Part shown: positions 13,887 through 26,700 of the stretch, in pieces
How positions within the stretch are numbered: position 1 is the first letter of the stretch
How the letters are laid out: every line of letters begins with the position of its first letter
Source: Strix aluco
Taxonomy: Eukaryota > Chordata > Aves > Strigiformes > Strigidae
Length of the DNA stretch: 64,000 nucleotides
NCBI RefSeq assembly: GCF_031877795.1
Contig: NC_133935.1
Coordinates: 49,189,330-49,253,329 of the forward strand
Direction of reading: 5' to 3'
Position numbers and translations under genes: made by a program
Notes under the pieces: model-generated
What the model saw: only the letters and a program-made list of their open reading frames with translations
Databases searched by the model: none
Told to the model about the DNA's origin: nothing

Positions 13887-16800
13887 GAATTGGAAATGAT
13901 TTATCTTTAATGTCTTGACCTCAGGGCTCAAAGGGGGGTCTGGCAACAGCCCTGTACAAAAGCCCTGGTGGGAAACATTTAATTTCCCAAGATGTTGCTC
14001 TTACAGTATACATGAAGAGGAATTGCTTCAGACAGCGCAAGGTGAGTTTTACAGATCACAAAACTCTGCCAAAGTAGGGGTGAAATACAAATAAATAAGT
14101 AAATAAATGTGTCCTCTCTCTCCTTTATCATGCACAAGCTGGAAGGTAGTATGGACAAAAATAAAGGTCCTACATGAAAATGCTGATGCAAAAGCCTAGT
14201 TGAGGAGCTCCTGTAATTTTATTACAGAACCTCTTGTCCAAATAGCAGAGGTCTGCATAAGGCCTGGCTATGTTTGGTGTGTAGAGCAGCCCTCTGTTTG
14301 CAGGGGGAGGAGAGGCTGTAATCTGTATCACCTGGAGTGGGAGCACACACGCTGCTGCAGTCCGCTGCCCAACACACTCCCCTGCCTCCTTGTGCAAATG
14401 CATTATCTCTTGGATTCATGTGTGACCTCTCAAGATATTCTGTCTTTACCACTTAGGCTTTCCCTGTCCCTATCTCAGGAGGGAACCAGGAGTTTTCCCC
14501 ATTGTGAATTAAATTAATGAGAAAAGAATCTAGGGAAAATTGGCTATTCTTTGGCTGATTACCTTTAGTTATCCTACTAGCCATGTTGGGGTTCAGCATT
14601 ACTGAAAGAATGAACAATAATCTAATTAATATGCTTACTGTACTAGAATAGAATCTAAAGACGTATTTAGCTTGTCGCAGCATGCACTTTTAAATTTTTT
14701 ACTCGGCACTAACATTAAAACAGCCAGACTTTCAGCCGTGCAAACTGTGGATAATGAATTTCTTTCATCCCAAACAATTTACTCCCCTGTGTATTAAAAC
14801 ACTTAACCAGATCAGTTGTATTTGTACCAATGCATGCTCTGACGTGCAGAGCAGTGGAAAAAATGAGCAATCAGTGCGTAGTAATGATTATTTTCTTGGT
14901 AAAAGCTTTTTCTAAAAATGATAGAAATAAAGTCACATATTTCTCTGTCAGAAGTGAGCGCTGTTTACACAACCAACATGAATAATGAAAACAAGTATAT
15001 TCCCTCCTGCCCTTGCTCTTTTTGGATACTATCCAGCATTGACTGAAGTCAGGGAGAGCTCTACTGTTGACTTCTCTGGAGCAAGAGGGGATCTGCTGCC
15101 TGCAGTCGGCATTCCCCTCTGGAAATGCCATGCAGATGGAAAAGTCCCACGCAGAAGGCAGAGCTCATCGCACTCAGGGTTAAATGGATCACCCTCTGGG
15201 CCTCAAAATGAGGTCAAAGTTGGGAGCGAGAGGAAAAAAGATGAGTTTAAAATAAAGGTTTGCATGCTTTTTTCCCTGCCATTCTAGTTTCTGAGGCATT
15301 TAGCTGTATTTGGTTGTATTTTTAGGCTCCGTTCCAGGAGCAGATTGAAGAACTAAAAACTTTGTGAAATGAAAGTTAGGATTTCTGCATGATCACTTCA
15401 CTTCAAAAACTAATTTTCTGAAAGAAATATCCCACCCTGCAACACTTGTTAAAATACAAATATTTTGTACAAATGCAATTTTAAGCTAGCCACATGAATC
15501 AGGTCTCAAGAATATAATTCTCTACTTTTAAAATTTGATAGGACAGCACAGAAATGATGCCGCAAGGAGCCCATCCTTTCATCATGTGTGTTTTGGGGTT
15601 TATTTCCATGTTCTTTTACAAACTTGCGTGGGATTAGGGTTTTCAGTTACAATACACATGAACGTTTTTCAAAGCAACTCACAGCAACACAATTAATCAT
15701 TCCAGTAAAATGGAATTTAGGGAGAAGATTTCTGTGCTTCAGAGAACCGAAAAGGACCAGGGTTTGGCCTGCGGGGGTGGGATTCACCCTGAGCAAGGGG
15801 TGACGTGGACTTGAAACAGGCCCAGTTCATCAGCTATTGACTTTAGTGGCAGCACTGCCTGAGCAAATAAGAGCTCACACGAACTTTTCATTTGTGCCTC
15901 CGTAAGGGAAGAGATTTGACTTTGGCCGCCAGCCTCTTCAGCCTGTTTGGCTCTCTGGGGTGGTTCCTCTAGATTTCAAAGCATATCAGCTGGGGCTATT
16001 CATGCAGTTGTAAAAATAATGCGGATTAATGAGAGTTACTCCCCACTAGGTGACCCCTGGAAAACCTACTCTGCAGTCACTGAACGGCAAGAATTTTTAT
16101 TCCGTTTTGGCTGGAGAGAGATTAAATCGTTAGACTTTTTCCCATCATCAGCATCTTCGTTGTGGAAACACGCCGGTCAATTTTTACTGTGGTTCAGCAA
16201 GGCTGTCCTCAGCGCTGCACATTTCCTGCTCAGCATCCACCTTCCTTGCTTTTAAAATTCATTATGGGTTATCTGCTGCAAAAGAGAATACCGAGCCTGT
16301 ATGTCTCGACCACCCAGATCTATACCCTCCTATTGTCAGATCTATACACTTCTGCTGTAATAAAAGTGCTGGAGAGCAGAGCACATGAGAAAGTGCTCCT
16401 AAGGAGCTCACTGAATCTTAGTCTTTGCTTTATACCCTGTTTAGCAACGTTTCTTCTGAAGCTGTGCACATATCTGTGCAGCTGTATATTTTCAGCATAT
16501 GTCACTGCAAAATGAATTATTCAGGATTGTTAGATTACTTATAAATGACACCAATCAATTAACACCACAGCCGGCAGTCTTTGGGGCTTTTGTCAGAGGC
16601 CAGGATGGTAAAGCTCTCAACTCCACATTTCCCAGTATGACGGATTATGGTAATGACATCTTATTTTTATTGAATTTTTAATTGATGAGTAATATCTCTG
16701 GACTCACTGTGCTAACATTAGGTCTAGGGAGAACTAATCTCTTGAAGGAGAACATGATACAAGCAGAGCTGCCCTTCCCCAAACAAAAACCCCATTTGAA

Positions 16801-19000
16801 TGTGGCACCAAGCAATCACAGGAGTTTGCTGCTCACAGTTGTCAGAGCATTTCACAAGCCTCTGTGCTGAAGATTTGTGCCTTTTCCTTACACAGGGCTG
16901 CCCAGGCCTTTGAGGAGACCATGCATTAACATGCACTTCACTGCTGTCCTGTAATAAGGTGAAAAAAGTAGGGTGGCTCCAGGTCATCTGAAACAAAGCA
17001 AGCAGCAGCCTGTATTGATCCCTAGGCCGAAGATGCCACATTTCTGTTTGCAGGCTGGAAAAGCCTCAGGTCTCCCTCCTCTGCAGCACTGACATTTCCA
17101 GCATTTCTGCTCATGCTACCAGCAAGGCCACCAGATAGCAGGTTCTGCAACCCTCTCACAAAGGAACAAATCCTACTAGGGGCAACAAAGCCACAGAGTC
17201 ATGAAATTAAATATTCATCTCCCTTTCTTGATTGAAGGACAAAAACTGGGGTCCCCTCCTCCTTCCAAAATGCCCAGCCCCCAGGCAGATTGTGCTGGTG
17301 CGTGCTCATGGTGTTGTGCACGGGGTGAGACACGCAGAGAGCTGTGCTTCAATACCAGCAAAGAATAACACAGCTGATCCAGTGTCTTCCATGTTGTATT
17401 AAGTAGTAAAGCTGCATGATGACAGATAAACACTATTATCATGCATTAAACATGTGTGGTTTAAGGACAGAGAGTAGTCCAAAACTAAGTTTTTCAATAC
17501 AGGTTGAACATGTCATTTAACTGCTTGAGAGTATTTTTAAATCTTCCTTGTAGCCCCATGAACTAAAATCAGGCTGTTCAGAGTCCAGCTAAATTCACTT
17601 CATAAAGTCACCAGGAATAGTTTAAAAACATATGCATTGTATGCTGACACAGATTGATTCATTAAGGGTGATGGTAGAGTCTGAATTGGAAGGTGCAGTG
17701 AAGATGATGATAAATTTTAATGTGGCCGGTGTCTACTGTTCAGCAGATATGAAATTGGAAATCAATGATGGCTATTAAATACAAATGGATGCTACCTTTA
17801 CGTTTGAAGCAGTCTTCCATTCCCAATCTTTCAGTGTGCCAGGGGAATGCTGGCATGAAGGAAGAAAGCCCAGCCTTGCCACAGTCTGCCAGTGCTGCTC
17901 TCTGTACTCTCTGTTTATGTCTGGGGTACATCTCACCCTCTGTGAAACAGGTCCACAGCAAATGCTCCCAACTCCCCCCATGCTAGATGTGGTGCTAGCA
18001 GCTATACTTTAAGTCTAAGTCTTGGTTTCTGTGTCTGGGAGTCACATGATTGCATCTGAACATAAGCTCATACATATTTCTAGACCTCATGGTCAGAAGG
18101 AGAATCTTTGAAGGGTGATGAATGTCTAACAGATCCAAGGATGCTTGAGACTGCTGATACCTGGAAGACTAGCCCAAGGCAAATTACGAGTACAAACCCT
18201 AAAAGCCAAGAGTGACTACACCCCAGCTGGAAGGTGTTGCTGGAGGAGTGTGACATCTTAGCCCACCCCAGGCGCAGGAAAATGCTGTTGGATGTCCCCC
18301 TGGCTTCTAGCATGGTGCCAGCAGTGGCTGGAAGGCAAGTGTCTGCCTGTCGGAGAAGCAAGCTCCCCTGTCAACGCTGCTTCACGTAGCGGTGGAGACA
18401 AGGCATGTCCTTGGGGGAGCAGAGAAAGCCTCAGGGAGCTCTCTGTTATATTTTGCCTAGGGCATCAGTTTGCCATAATACAGCTGTGTTTTCATATAAT
18501 GCAGAGACAAGGTGTTTTAGCCTCCTGAGTAGTGTCTGTTGCCTTGCTTTCTATCAGCCCTCTTTTCAACACACAGATGTGGATGATGGAAAAAACTTTA
18601 CTTTGCTGCTTCACAATAAAATATTAAATGGAGAGACAGAGAGCAAAGTGCCCCCTCCCCCGATAACAAAGCAATGAAGAAATGAGTATCCCAATCTCAT
18701 TTAAATATTTGCTGGCTCTGTTGACACTGGAACGTAGAGCTAAGTCCCTAATTAAATGAGAAAACAATAAACATAGCTAGTAAACTATTGGTTTTCATTA
18801 ATCCCCATCTAGAATGTTTTCAAACAGTGTCTAACAAAATGAGCACCATATTTTAAATGTTCGCCCTCTAGATCTCTCGAGAGTAATCAGTGATGTTTAT
18901 CATGTCCTTTATGAAAATGCTGTTTCTCCCCTTCTCCACTGCAGGAGCAGAAGAAAGAAGGGAAGCTGTTCTTAGGATGTGGGCAAGATGCAATAGGGAT
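13887..19000. other. Intergenic block with candidate conserved non-coding segments
   Basis: There is no coding exon. Parts of this block are dense in homeodomain, SOX, OTX and MEIS/PBX-like words. AATTAAATTAAT lies at 14507-14518, and AACAAT plus TAATTA at 14613-14628. GGATTAAT lies at 16023-16030, and TGACA-CCAAT-ATCAATTAA at 16546-16562. TAATTA plus AACAAT lie at 18749-18768. Such clusters are typical of developmental enhancers in gene deserts. Single motifs are weak evidence, so the enhancer reading is inference. Confidence 0.35.
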
Positions 19001-20639
19001 TTGTGGCACCTGTGCACTGGAAACAAACACAAATTCTCCTGTGTGATCATGATAGTGGTATTGGTGTAATGAGCTCTTCTTGGGTAAGTAAACATGATAA
19101 ACTGATCTAATTCCCAGTGAAGGGTCTGCGTGATGTGGCCAGACAACACAGAGGGGTTCAAACAGGATTATGGGAACCTCCAGCCCAGAGCCTGGCTTTA
19201 ACACCAGCCAACGTGGTCCACAGAGGTGCCGTGGATGTAGAGATCCATTAGGTCCACAGGCAAGCCCCAGTCAACACAGCTGACCGATGGAGCTTGCATG
19301 GGGCTGTTCACGAAACACCAGTTCTAGTCAGGAGGGACAGAAATGCATCATCTCCGCTGTCTTATGTTTTTCTCTGTGTCAAAACTTGCCTGACTCCTGA
19401 GAAGCATCTCCTATTATGTATTTTAATTTCACCTTGCAGTGGCTCCCATATGATAGCACTATTTTTCTCATTTCCATGTTGTCCTTGACCTGCATTGGCA
19501 CTGGTACCTACCTCTCCTTGGCTAACATGTATAAATTTAGCTGGTGAGGTTGAAGCATTAATGATTTCCAGCCATTTTGGCCAACATTTTGACACTATCA
19601 GAGGAAGATTCTTGTCTGAAGGTTACTTGAGCTGGTTATCAAAAAGTGGGGGAGGGGTGAAGTGTTGCTAAAACATCTCCAGGAAGAACCCATTTTGTGA
19701 ATGTCTGAGATTTTTTTTTTTTTAATTGATATTTGACATTTCAGCCAAGTCTGAAACCTCCAGGATTTAATTGCAGTAAAATCAATGGTACATGAGAAGT
19801 AATGAGGTGTGCCTGAATTATCCTGAAATAGATATAATTGCTGTATAACTCCCCCAGCAGGTCCCAGTTTCCCCAGCCACAGTCAGTATCTCATTGTTTG
19901 CCAAAAGTAAAGATGTCAAGAGCCAGTGGGATAGAGAACAATTAGCCAGGGTGCTCTTGTTGCCTGTTTTGGTTTTGAATGACACATAGTGAACAGCATT
20001 TGAGAAGGGGAAAGGGTGCTGGAAAAAGATGTTGGCTTGTCAGCATCCTGAGGGTGCTTCACACTCAAGCGGTGGGGAAGACAATCATGGAAGTGTAGTG
20101 GCAGGGTGGAGCAAGCACTGGTGCAGAGGGCTTTGTTCAACTGGGAGGTCTGAGTAGATATTAATGGTGTTCTCATTAGAACTGAGTTTTGACTTTCAAT
20201 ATAGTATGGAAAAATCCCTGTTACAGGCCAAGATGGAAATGCTCTGTAAATTATCAGCTGCCATCTTACTAGAGCCACAGCTCTGAGCCATGGCATTTCA
20301 TGTGGCTAGAGAACAATAAGGTACCTGGCCAGGGGAGCAGCTATAAAAGTCACTGTGACTAGGGAGTCTGTCCTCTTAAGGGTCTCTGCAGTACAAATGT
20401 CTCTGCTCAGGATTTCTTACTGCCTGATCTCTGCTGCTTTTCTTTCTCCTGGAGGAAAACATGCCTAAGATGTGGTGAATCCAGGCTGGACATTCTCCAC
20501 TGTCTGAGGATGCGTGACTCTACCCCTCCTCTGCTGGAGAACAACAAGACACCAGGTTTCAACTTATTTTACTTCACTGCCTCCTCTACTGCACTGCTTC
20601 CCTTATACACAGAGTAAGTGTGCCTTAATTAAGGGCACT
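19001..20639. other. Intergenic sequence, no gene recognised
   Basis: No exon, RNA gene or recognisable repeat apart from a short T run near 19711-19722. Confidence 0.5.
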
Positions 20640-20735
20640 CAGCTGGGGAGGCAGGATATGCAGGCTGAAGGTGGGATTTGATGTGGGTCTTCCTACTGCT
20701 GCAACCACTGAGCTACAGAGACAGCCTCCATGGCC
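20640..20735 (-). repeat. tRNA-derived SINE remnant (degenerate)
   Basis: Read on the - strand, 20715-20705 gives 'tagctcagtgg', a perfect RNA polymerase III A-box of tRNA type. About 25-30 bp further, 20685-20673 gives 'cacatcaaatccc', a degenerate B-box (compare GGTTCAAATCC). The spacing is tRNA-like, but the sequence does not fold into a full tRNA and no anticodon arm is convincing. It therefore fits an ancient tRNA-derived SINE or MIR-like remnant better than a functional tRNA gene. Confidence 0.45.
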
Positions 20736-23700
20736 CCTCAGTGTTGTACTAGATTGTGGATGAAACTTGTTTCTGAAAGAAAGATAATTTGATAAATTTT
20801 TATTAAGTCTTTTTAATTTTTTTTTTAAAATTTAATAAATAGATCATTTACAAGCCCAGGGAGATGTAATGGGGATACACAGTCATCTGGACTTTTACTA
20901 AAAATAATACAAGATAAATTTAGCTAATGAGTTCAGCATGTATACATTGTAATAGCTTTCCCCTACTACAGCCTTATACTGGCTCCTATTGTACATCAAT
21001 GATTCTTTCAACACATGTAAATAATATAGACAGCACACTTCAAATTCTCATAGAAAGGAACTTGTTTTTAGTTACAAACAGAAATAAATGCAGCAGCAAT
21101 TGCATAGATCCATTCAGGCAGTATATCAAGAGTTGGGCCAAATTCTGCACCTTTTGCTCACAAAAATAATCCTTACTGACTTTCTGGTGTCACTGTGACA
21201 AACAGGGATAGATTTTCTGAAAGGACTTTACATTGCAATATATTTCATATTAGCTCCTAATGCCAAAGGCACTTTTAAAACCTTCCATATGTCTAGCTAA
21301 AGCATAGAGGATGAGCTCCCTACATTAATAGAGAACATAACCGATCAATTAGTATAAAGACTCTCTCTCTCTCCATAATCACCTGATTCAGTCATCTAAC
21401 TCCAGTGCTACTAACGCAAGACTTTTTAAACAGCCTATAGTTGTCATCGAGGCCAAGATTTTAATGCAAGTCCCCTTATCTATTAGTGTAGCTTACAAGA
21501 GCAGCTTGTCTAAAGTTCTCAACACTGGATAAAAATTTGAGATGTGAGTTTAAATACGCTATATGCCTCTGCGTGGTGAGCTGGGCCCACTCTTTGGACT
21601 TATTACAGAGTCTGGCCATGCCTATGTTGCTCAGAGAAGCAGAGGACAGTGTGTTACATGTGGCCATGTGCAATGTTTGCTCCCTGCAGGGACCGTCTTA
21701 ATTCACAAGAGTCACTAAGCACCGTCATGTAACAACAGTGTCCACTCCACAACAGTTATTGCTAATTTAAACCTAAACTTATTCTCTGGTCATGTTTTTC
21801 ACTGCACTTGCAAGTTGCACTTGCAAAAATGTGTGAAGAAAATAATTTTCAGGCGGCTAAGGTGATGAGGGTACCAATAATAGCGTAACCCTTTGCTTCT
21901 GCCTTGGGATCTAAGTGATTAAGCTGTGAAACATCTCCTTTCTTCTCACAGGACTATTATTTTGTTTCATTGGGTTCTCTATTTCTATGATGATGTAACA
22001 CTTCTTAATCTGGGAATCAGTTAAGAATGAGCGGTAGGGGTAATGGGTGAGACAGATGTTTGCTGTCTGATCCTTTGCAACAGCATGCCTTCTTCTGAAG
22101 TATTTTTACCTGGACAAAGCACTATATACAGTTTACTAGTGGAAAGGAGCTTTCAGTGTGAAACCATGAAGCAGAAGCAGTGTATGCCTCTCTTCCTCAC
22201 CTTGGTCTTAATCTACACCTTCAGGGTTTGATCTTGTCCACTTGAAGATGGCTGCTGTTGACCTCAGTGGGATTAGGTATTAGAAACACACAGAGGGGAT
22301 GATACAAGAAAGTGCTTTACAGCCAGTCTGCACAGAAAGAATTGGAAATACCAGGTGCAAGTTCAGGGAGAAGAAAGGTGCAGATGTTGCATTTTCTCAA
22401 TTTAGAAATAGGCGTCCAAAAATCAATATTCTTTATACGTAGCTCTGAAATATGCTGCCTAAGGTGACTTGGACTCTACAGCGATGTGTGCCCTAGAAAT
22501 CTGATCAATACAACATCTGTTCCAAAAGTCTACCTTAGTCAAAACAGGCATAACTCCTGACTCCTCAGAACATGGGCAGCTCCTGCAGGAAGTAAGCACA
22601 GACACAGTCTCCAATCAAGTGTGCTTATTGGGAATAACATTTCAGGTACAGTTTGCCTGCTAACCTGCTTATTGTAGTAAGTTCTGCAAAGATCAGACCT
22701 GCCTAGGAGATTTTCTGTAAGAAGTAGAAAATGTATGTTCAATGCAGCAAACTTTGATGATAAATGTACGCTACATTGCTTCATTCAAATATATATGTTT
22801 GTTCTTTTTCTCCTCAAAACCTAAATTCACTGTATAGGTATATGTAATAAATATACCAATTTAATACCATATCCTTCCTAGTACCTCTTGTTTTCTAATA
22901 TGACCTTACAAATTTTTCAAACTGAAATATGGGGGGAAGCAGTGAGGCAGAGTTTCCACATTAACTGTTATGAGAGCAATGAAAAATTTCTCAGGCATTC
23001 CCAAAAATATTTCCACATTCAGAGGAATACCTTTTATCTTGGAGCTGATATTGTACCAGAATAGTTGCCATTTTATGCCATTTTTATTCATGTTCATCCA
23101 ATCACCAGCTTTCCTAGGAAGCCCATGCTTAACACTTGGGGCTAGATTTGCTAGACCTGCAGAAATCATGGAAATTGAACCTGTAGGAGATGTTTAAAGC
23201 CTTTCTGGCCCCTTGTGTACTAATACAGATATTTTCATCTTCCTATGACAAAGAAAGAAAAATATGCTAGAAATTCACATACTTGACACAATTGTCAGAG
23301 AGGAGAAGAGGAATTTCAAAATTCACCACCGATCCCAACTGGAAGTACAAAACCCCCAATTACTTCTACAGTACTGATTCCTTTTTAAAAACTGTTTACA
23401 TCTGAACTCAATTAAAACCAAATCTGATTGGATCAATCAGTTCAAAGGCAGGAGTCCTTTACCATCAGTTGTATTTACAGACACTGATTAGAAATGTTCT
23501 GTGTATGCTTGGGATCTCCTTTCAGTTAAATATCTGCCTTCTTTAGTTCAGACCTTTAATTCAAGGTCTTGGCCCTATCAGCATACTGTGCAGTGACAGT
23601 CCCACACCAGCAAACCCCAAGTCTTGGTACTGGATGGAATGTCCAGTAGAAAAGAGACCATTTCTGCTAAAAAATATGGTTTTAGATAGATTTTTTTTGA

Positions 23701-26700
23701 GGGAGTGGAGAAATGGCCTGTCCAAAAGCACCATTCAAATGCAGCATGGTGCCCTAATACTTTTATGTAATACATCAGCAAGATAGTATAGTTTGAAAGG
23801 AGTATCTGTGACTTTAAAGAGCCATTCTACTCTTAGGAACTAAGGCAAATGCATTCTTTTTTTTAAAAAGGTTACCCTTAATGAGCCTGCGGGGAAGCTA
23901 TTTCTGAGAGGGGCACATTTGAGTGCAGTGCTATTATTCCTGACAAATTAGTCATATTGCATCATCAACACGAAACAATGAAACTGAAGAGCCAGGGCCC
24001 TAATTTGCTCTCACGCATACTGGTGTAAGTCCACTGGGTCTGATTTTCTGGCATGCCTGAGCTGGGAAGAGATGTCTCAGAAAAGCCAGTTATAGCCCAA
24101 AGGCTGCTCCGTTCTCCCAAGGAGCGGGTGTCCCACTGGCCTGGACAGCAGCTGGGGATGGGATGGGAGCACGGCAGGCTCGGCCACCTCCCTCCCCACC
24201 TTTCCTCTTCCTGTGCACTGAGGGGTACGTGGCAGCTTGGTCCTGGCCAGGAGCTCCCCAGGGAGAGAGCAGCCAGCTCAGGAGACGGGCTGTTTTCCAC
24301 CTCCCTTTGTACTACCAGGCTGGTGCAAAGCAGGGAAGCAAATATTGAATCAGACGGAATCACTCCCCTTTCCTGGCATAGAAGAGTTGCAGAAGTCCAT
24401 CATTTCTTATGCCTGTTGAAAAGTAAGGAAGAAATCAGTATATCTTGGTAGGGTTTGAAGAAAGATGCCTTTCTACTCTGTTCAGATAATACAATGGTTT
24501 GTGTCCTGATTGACCTTTGCAGTATTAACATTTTTAAAACATATTTTTTAATTAAAATGGGCTGGAGCAAACTTCTGTTCATGGTCCTGGATTGAGCCAG
24601 AGTTCACAAGTGGGTCTCTTTTGCAACTCAAATCAAAACACTGAAGACTAAATACACACACTTTGATTCAATCTGTGCTCTCAGTGAGGTTTTCAACAAA
24701 ACACTACATTTGACAGTGTGGAGCTACTTCAGATTTCCATGCAGAGAATTAAGATCAAAATCTGCCCTTGACATTTGAGCCTCCCTCCAGTTTAGATCAG
24801 GAGTTTTGACTCTGATCCATGTTTAAGACTAGAATTTAATTCTGCTATCAAAAAAACCTCTCCTGTGCTCTTTTTAGCATCTTTGCAAGTTTAGGCTTGT
24901 GTATAAACTGTAGAGTGAAAAAGTAAAACTAGTAACTAAAATAGCAGGAACATGATCTACTAAGCATCATCATCTGAGCAGTTCTTTCCCCTTCCCCCAC
25001 ATGCCGGCTTGTTCTCAAGTATTAATCACATCCTGAAGGCTGCCCTACAAAAAGCACCCGAAGAAAGCAGCTGTAGTACGCTAGGGCCAGTTTCATCTTT
25101 ACGTGTGTATTCATAACCCTGGCAGATGAGGGTGAGAAAGCTACGTGGGCAGGGAAGTAATGGGAAGTAATCACAAAACAGACTTACTTATGTAAGTGAA
25201 ACGATGCATACAAGTAGTCTTCGGAGATTAAAGATATTTGGGTTGGGAGAGGAGCTTTAATTGGAATTGACCTTGTAAAACATGCTCCCTTATGTTCAGG
25301 CTTATAATCATGGGTGGGCTGGCTGATCTATTTAAAAATGCCTGGTTCACATTAACCACCCAGTTTTTAGAGGCAGTTTTTAGATGCTTGGTGGTATTGC
25401 AGAGAACAAATGACCACATTTGAATATTGATCCAGCACTCTAGCAGTTAATGGAAACGAGTACAGATGTTTTGTGTAGCACCTCAGACAGCACTATCATG
25501 CCGTGTTTTGACATAAGAAAACACTTTATTTCAGGAAAATAAAATACTACTAATCCAACTGCTGCTACTAGGACAACAGATTTCCAGTTGCTGATCTCTA
25601 GATATATTTTTAGAAGGACCAGATGTTAGAGAAAAAGTTCTAATAAACCCAGAGATTGTCCAGTAAGATTTGGTCAAAATTAGTTCCTTTGTAACGCAGA
25701 TCCAAATGTAATAGGCCCATCACTAACAAACAAGCTGTTTTGCTCAGGAATTTGTACAGAAGAGAAATGCTGTATCTTTTTGCACTCTGGGTGCGGGCAT
25801 GTGAAGGGCTGGCCTGGAAAGGGGCAAAGCAGTTTTTTATGAGGAAGTCCAGGGCTGCGCTTTTTGGGATCTAACTGTAATGAGTGCCTCTCCCTGACTT
25901 TCTTCTGGCCTCATGGAACAGCACATACCGATTGTCTCTGAAATAGCCCAAATTCCAGGCTCTCTTTAGAAAGGAGGAGCATGAACACTGGGCATTTTGA
26001 ATTTGTGGAGTTTTGAGCATATGTTGCTGATGTGAGCTGGTAGGCTCATTCTGGGTTTGCTTTGGTTTTGTTTTTTTTTTTTTTTTTTCAAATACAGAGT
26101 CCCAGTAATTTACTCTGTGCCTTTGCAGGTACTATTTCAAGGTTTGCTCCCTGGACGGTTCCCCTGCATCGGCTGTGCCCCTGTAACTGTGGTGGGGTCA
26201 CAGGAGCCTGGTGCCTCACAAGGGCTGAACGCCGCCAATGGGAAATAGGGTGAGACCAAGCTCTGGCTCCAGAGACACGGGAAAAGGATGGTGAAGCATC
26301 CCTGCCTGAGCAGAAAGCCCAGTCCAAGCAAAGACCCTCATGCAAGCTCCTGCCCCTGTGCAGTTTCCAAGCTTCAGGGCTTCTGTGGCTATTATCATGT
26401 GTTTCTAAGTGCTGTCCACAATAAATCTGTACCTAAATTGCATATAATTGACAAGTGCAAGTAAATTGCAGTCCTTCTCAGGCAAGGGACTTACAGCGCA
26501 AGAATTCACACACATGCTTTAGAAATGTTTGAGAATTGTTGACTGAAACTTTTGCTGATGAAAAATCAGGTTTTGTAAAATTATTTTCTCAGAAATAGCT
26601 TGCTTTCCTCTATGTTATATAAAAAAGAACATTTCCCCCCTCTTTTAACTCGTTGGCCAAAACGGAGAACTTTCTTTGTTTTCTGCCAAAAATCAAGTTT

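Noticed and set aside
20673-20735. Functional tRNA gene
   Set aside because: The A-box is good, but the B-box is degenerate and no complete cloverleaf or anticodon arm is convincing. A SINE remnant fits better.
24053-24451. 132-codon frames on both strands
   Set aside because: Both strands are open over the same interval with low-information products. No coding signal can be defended.
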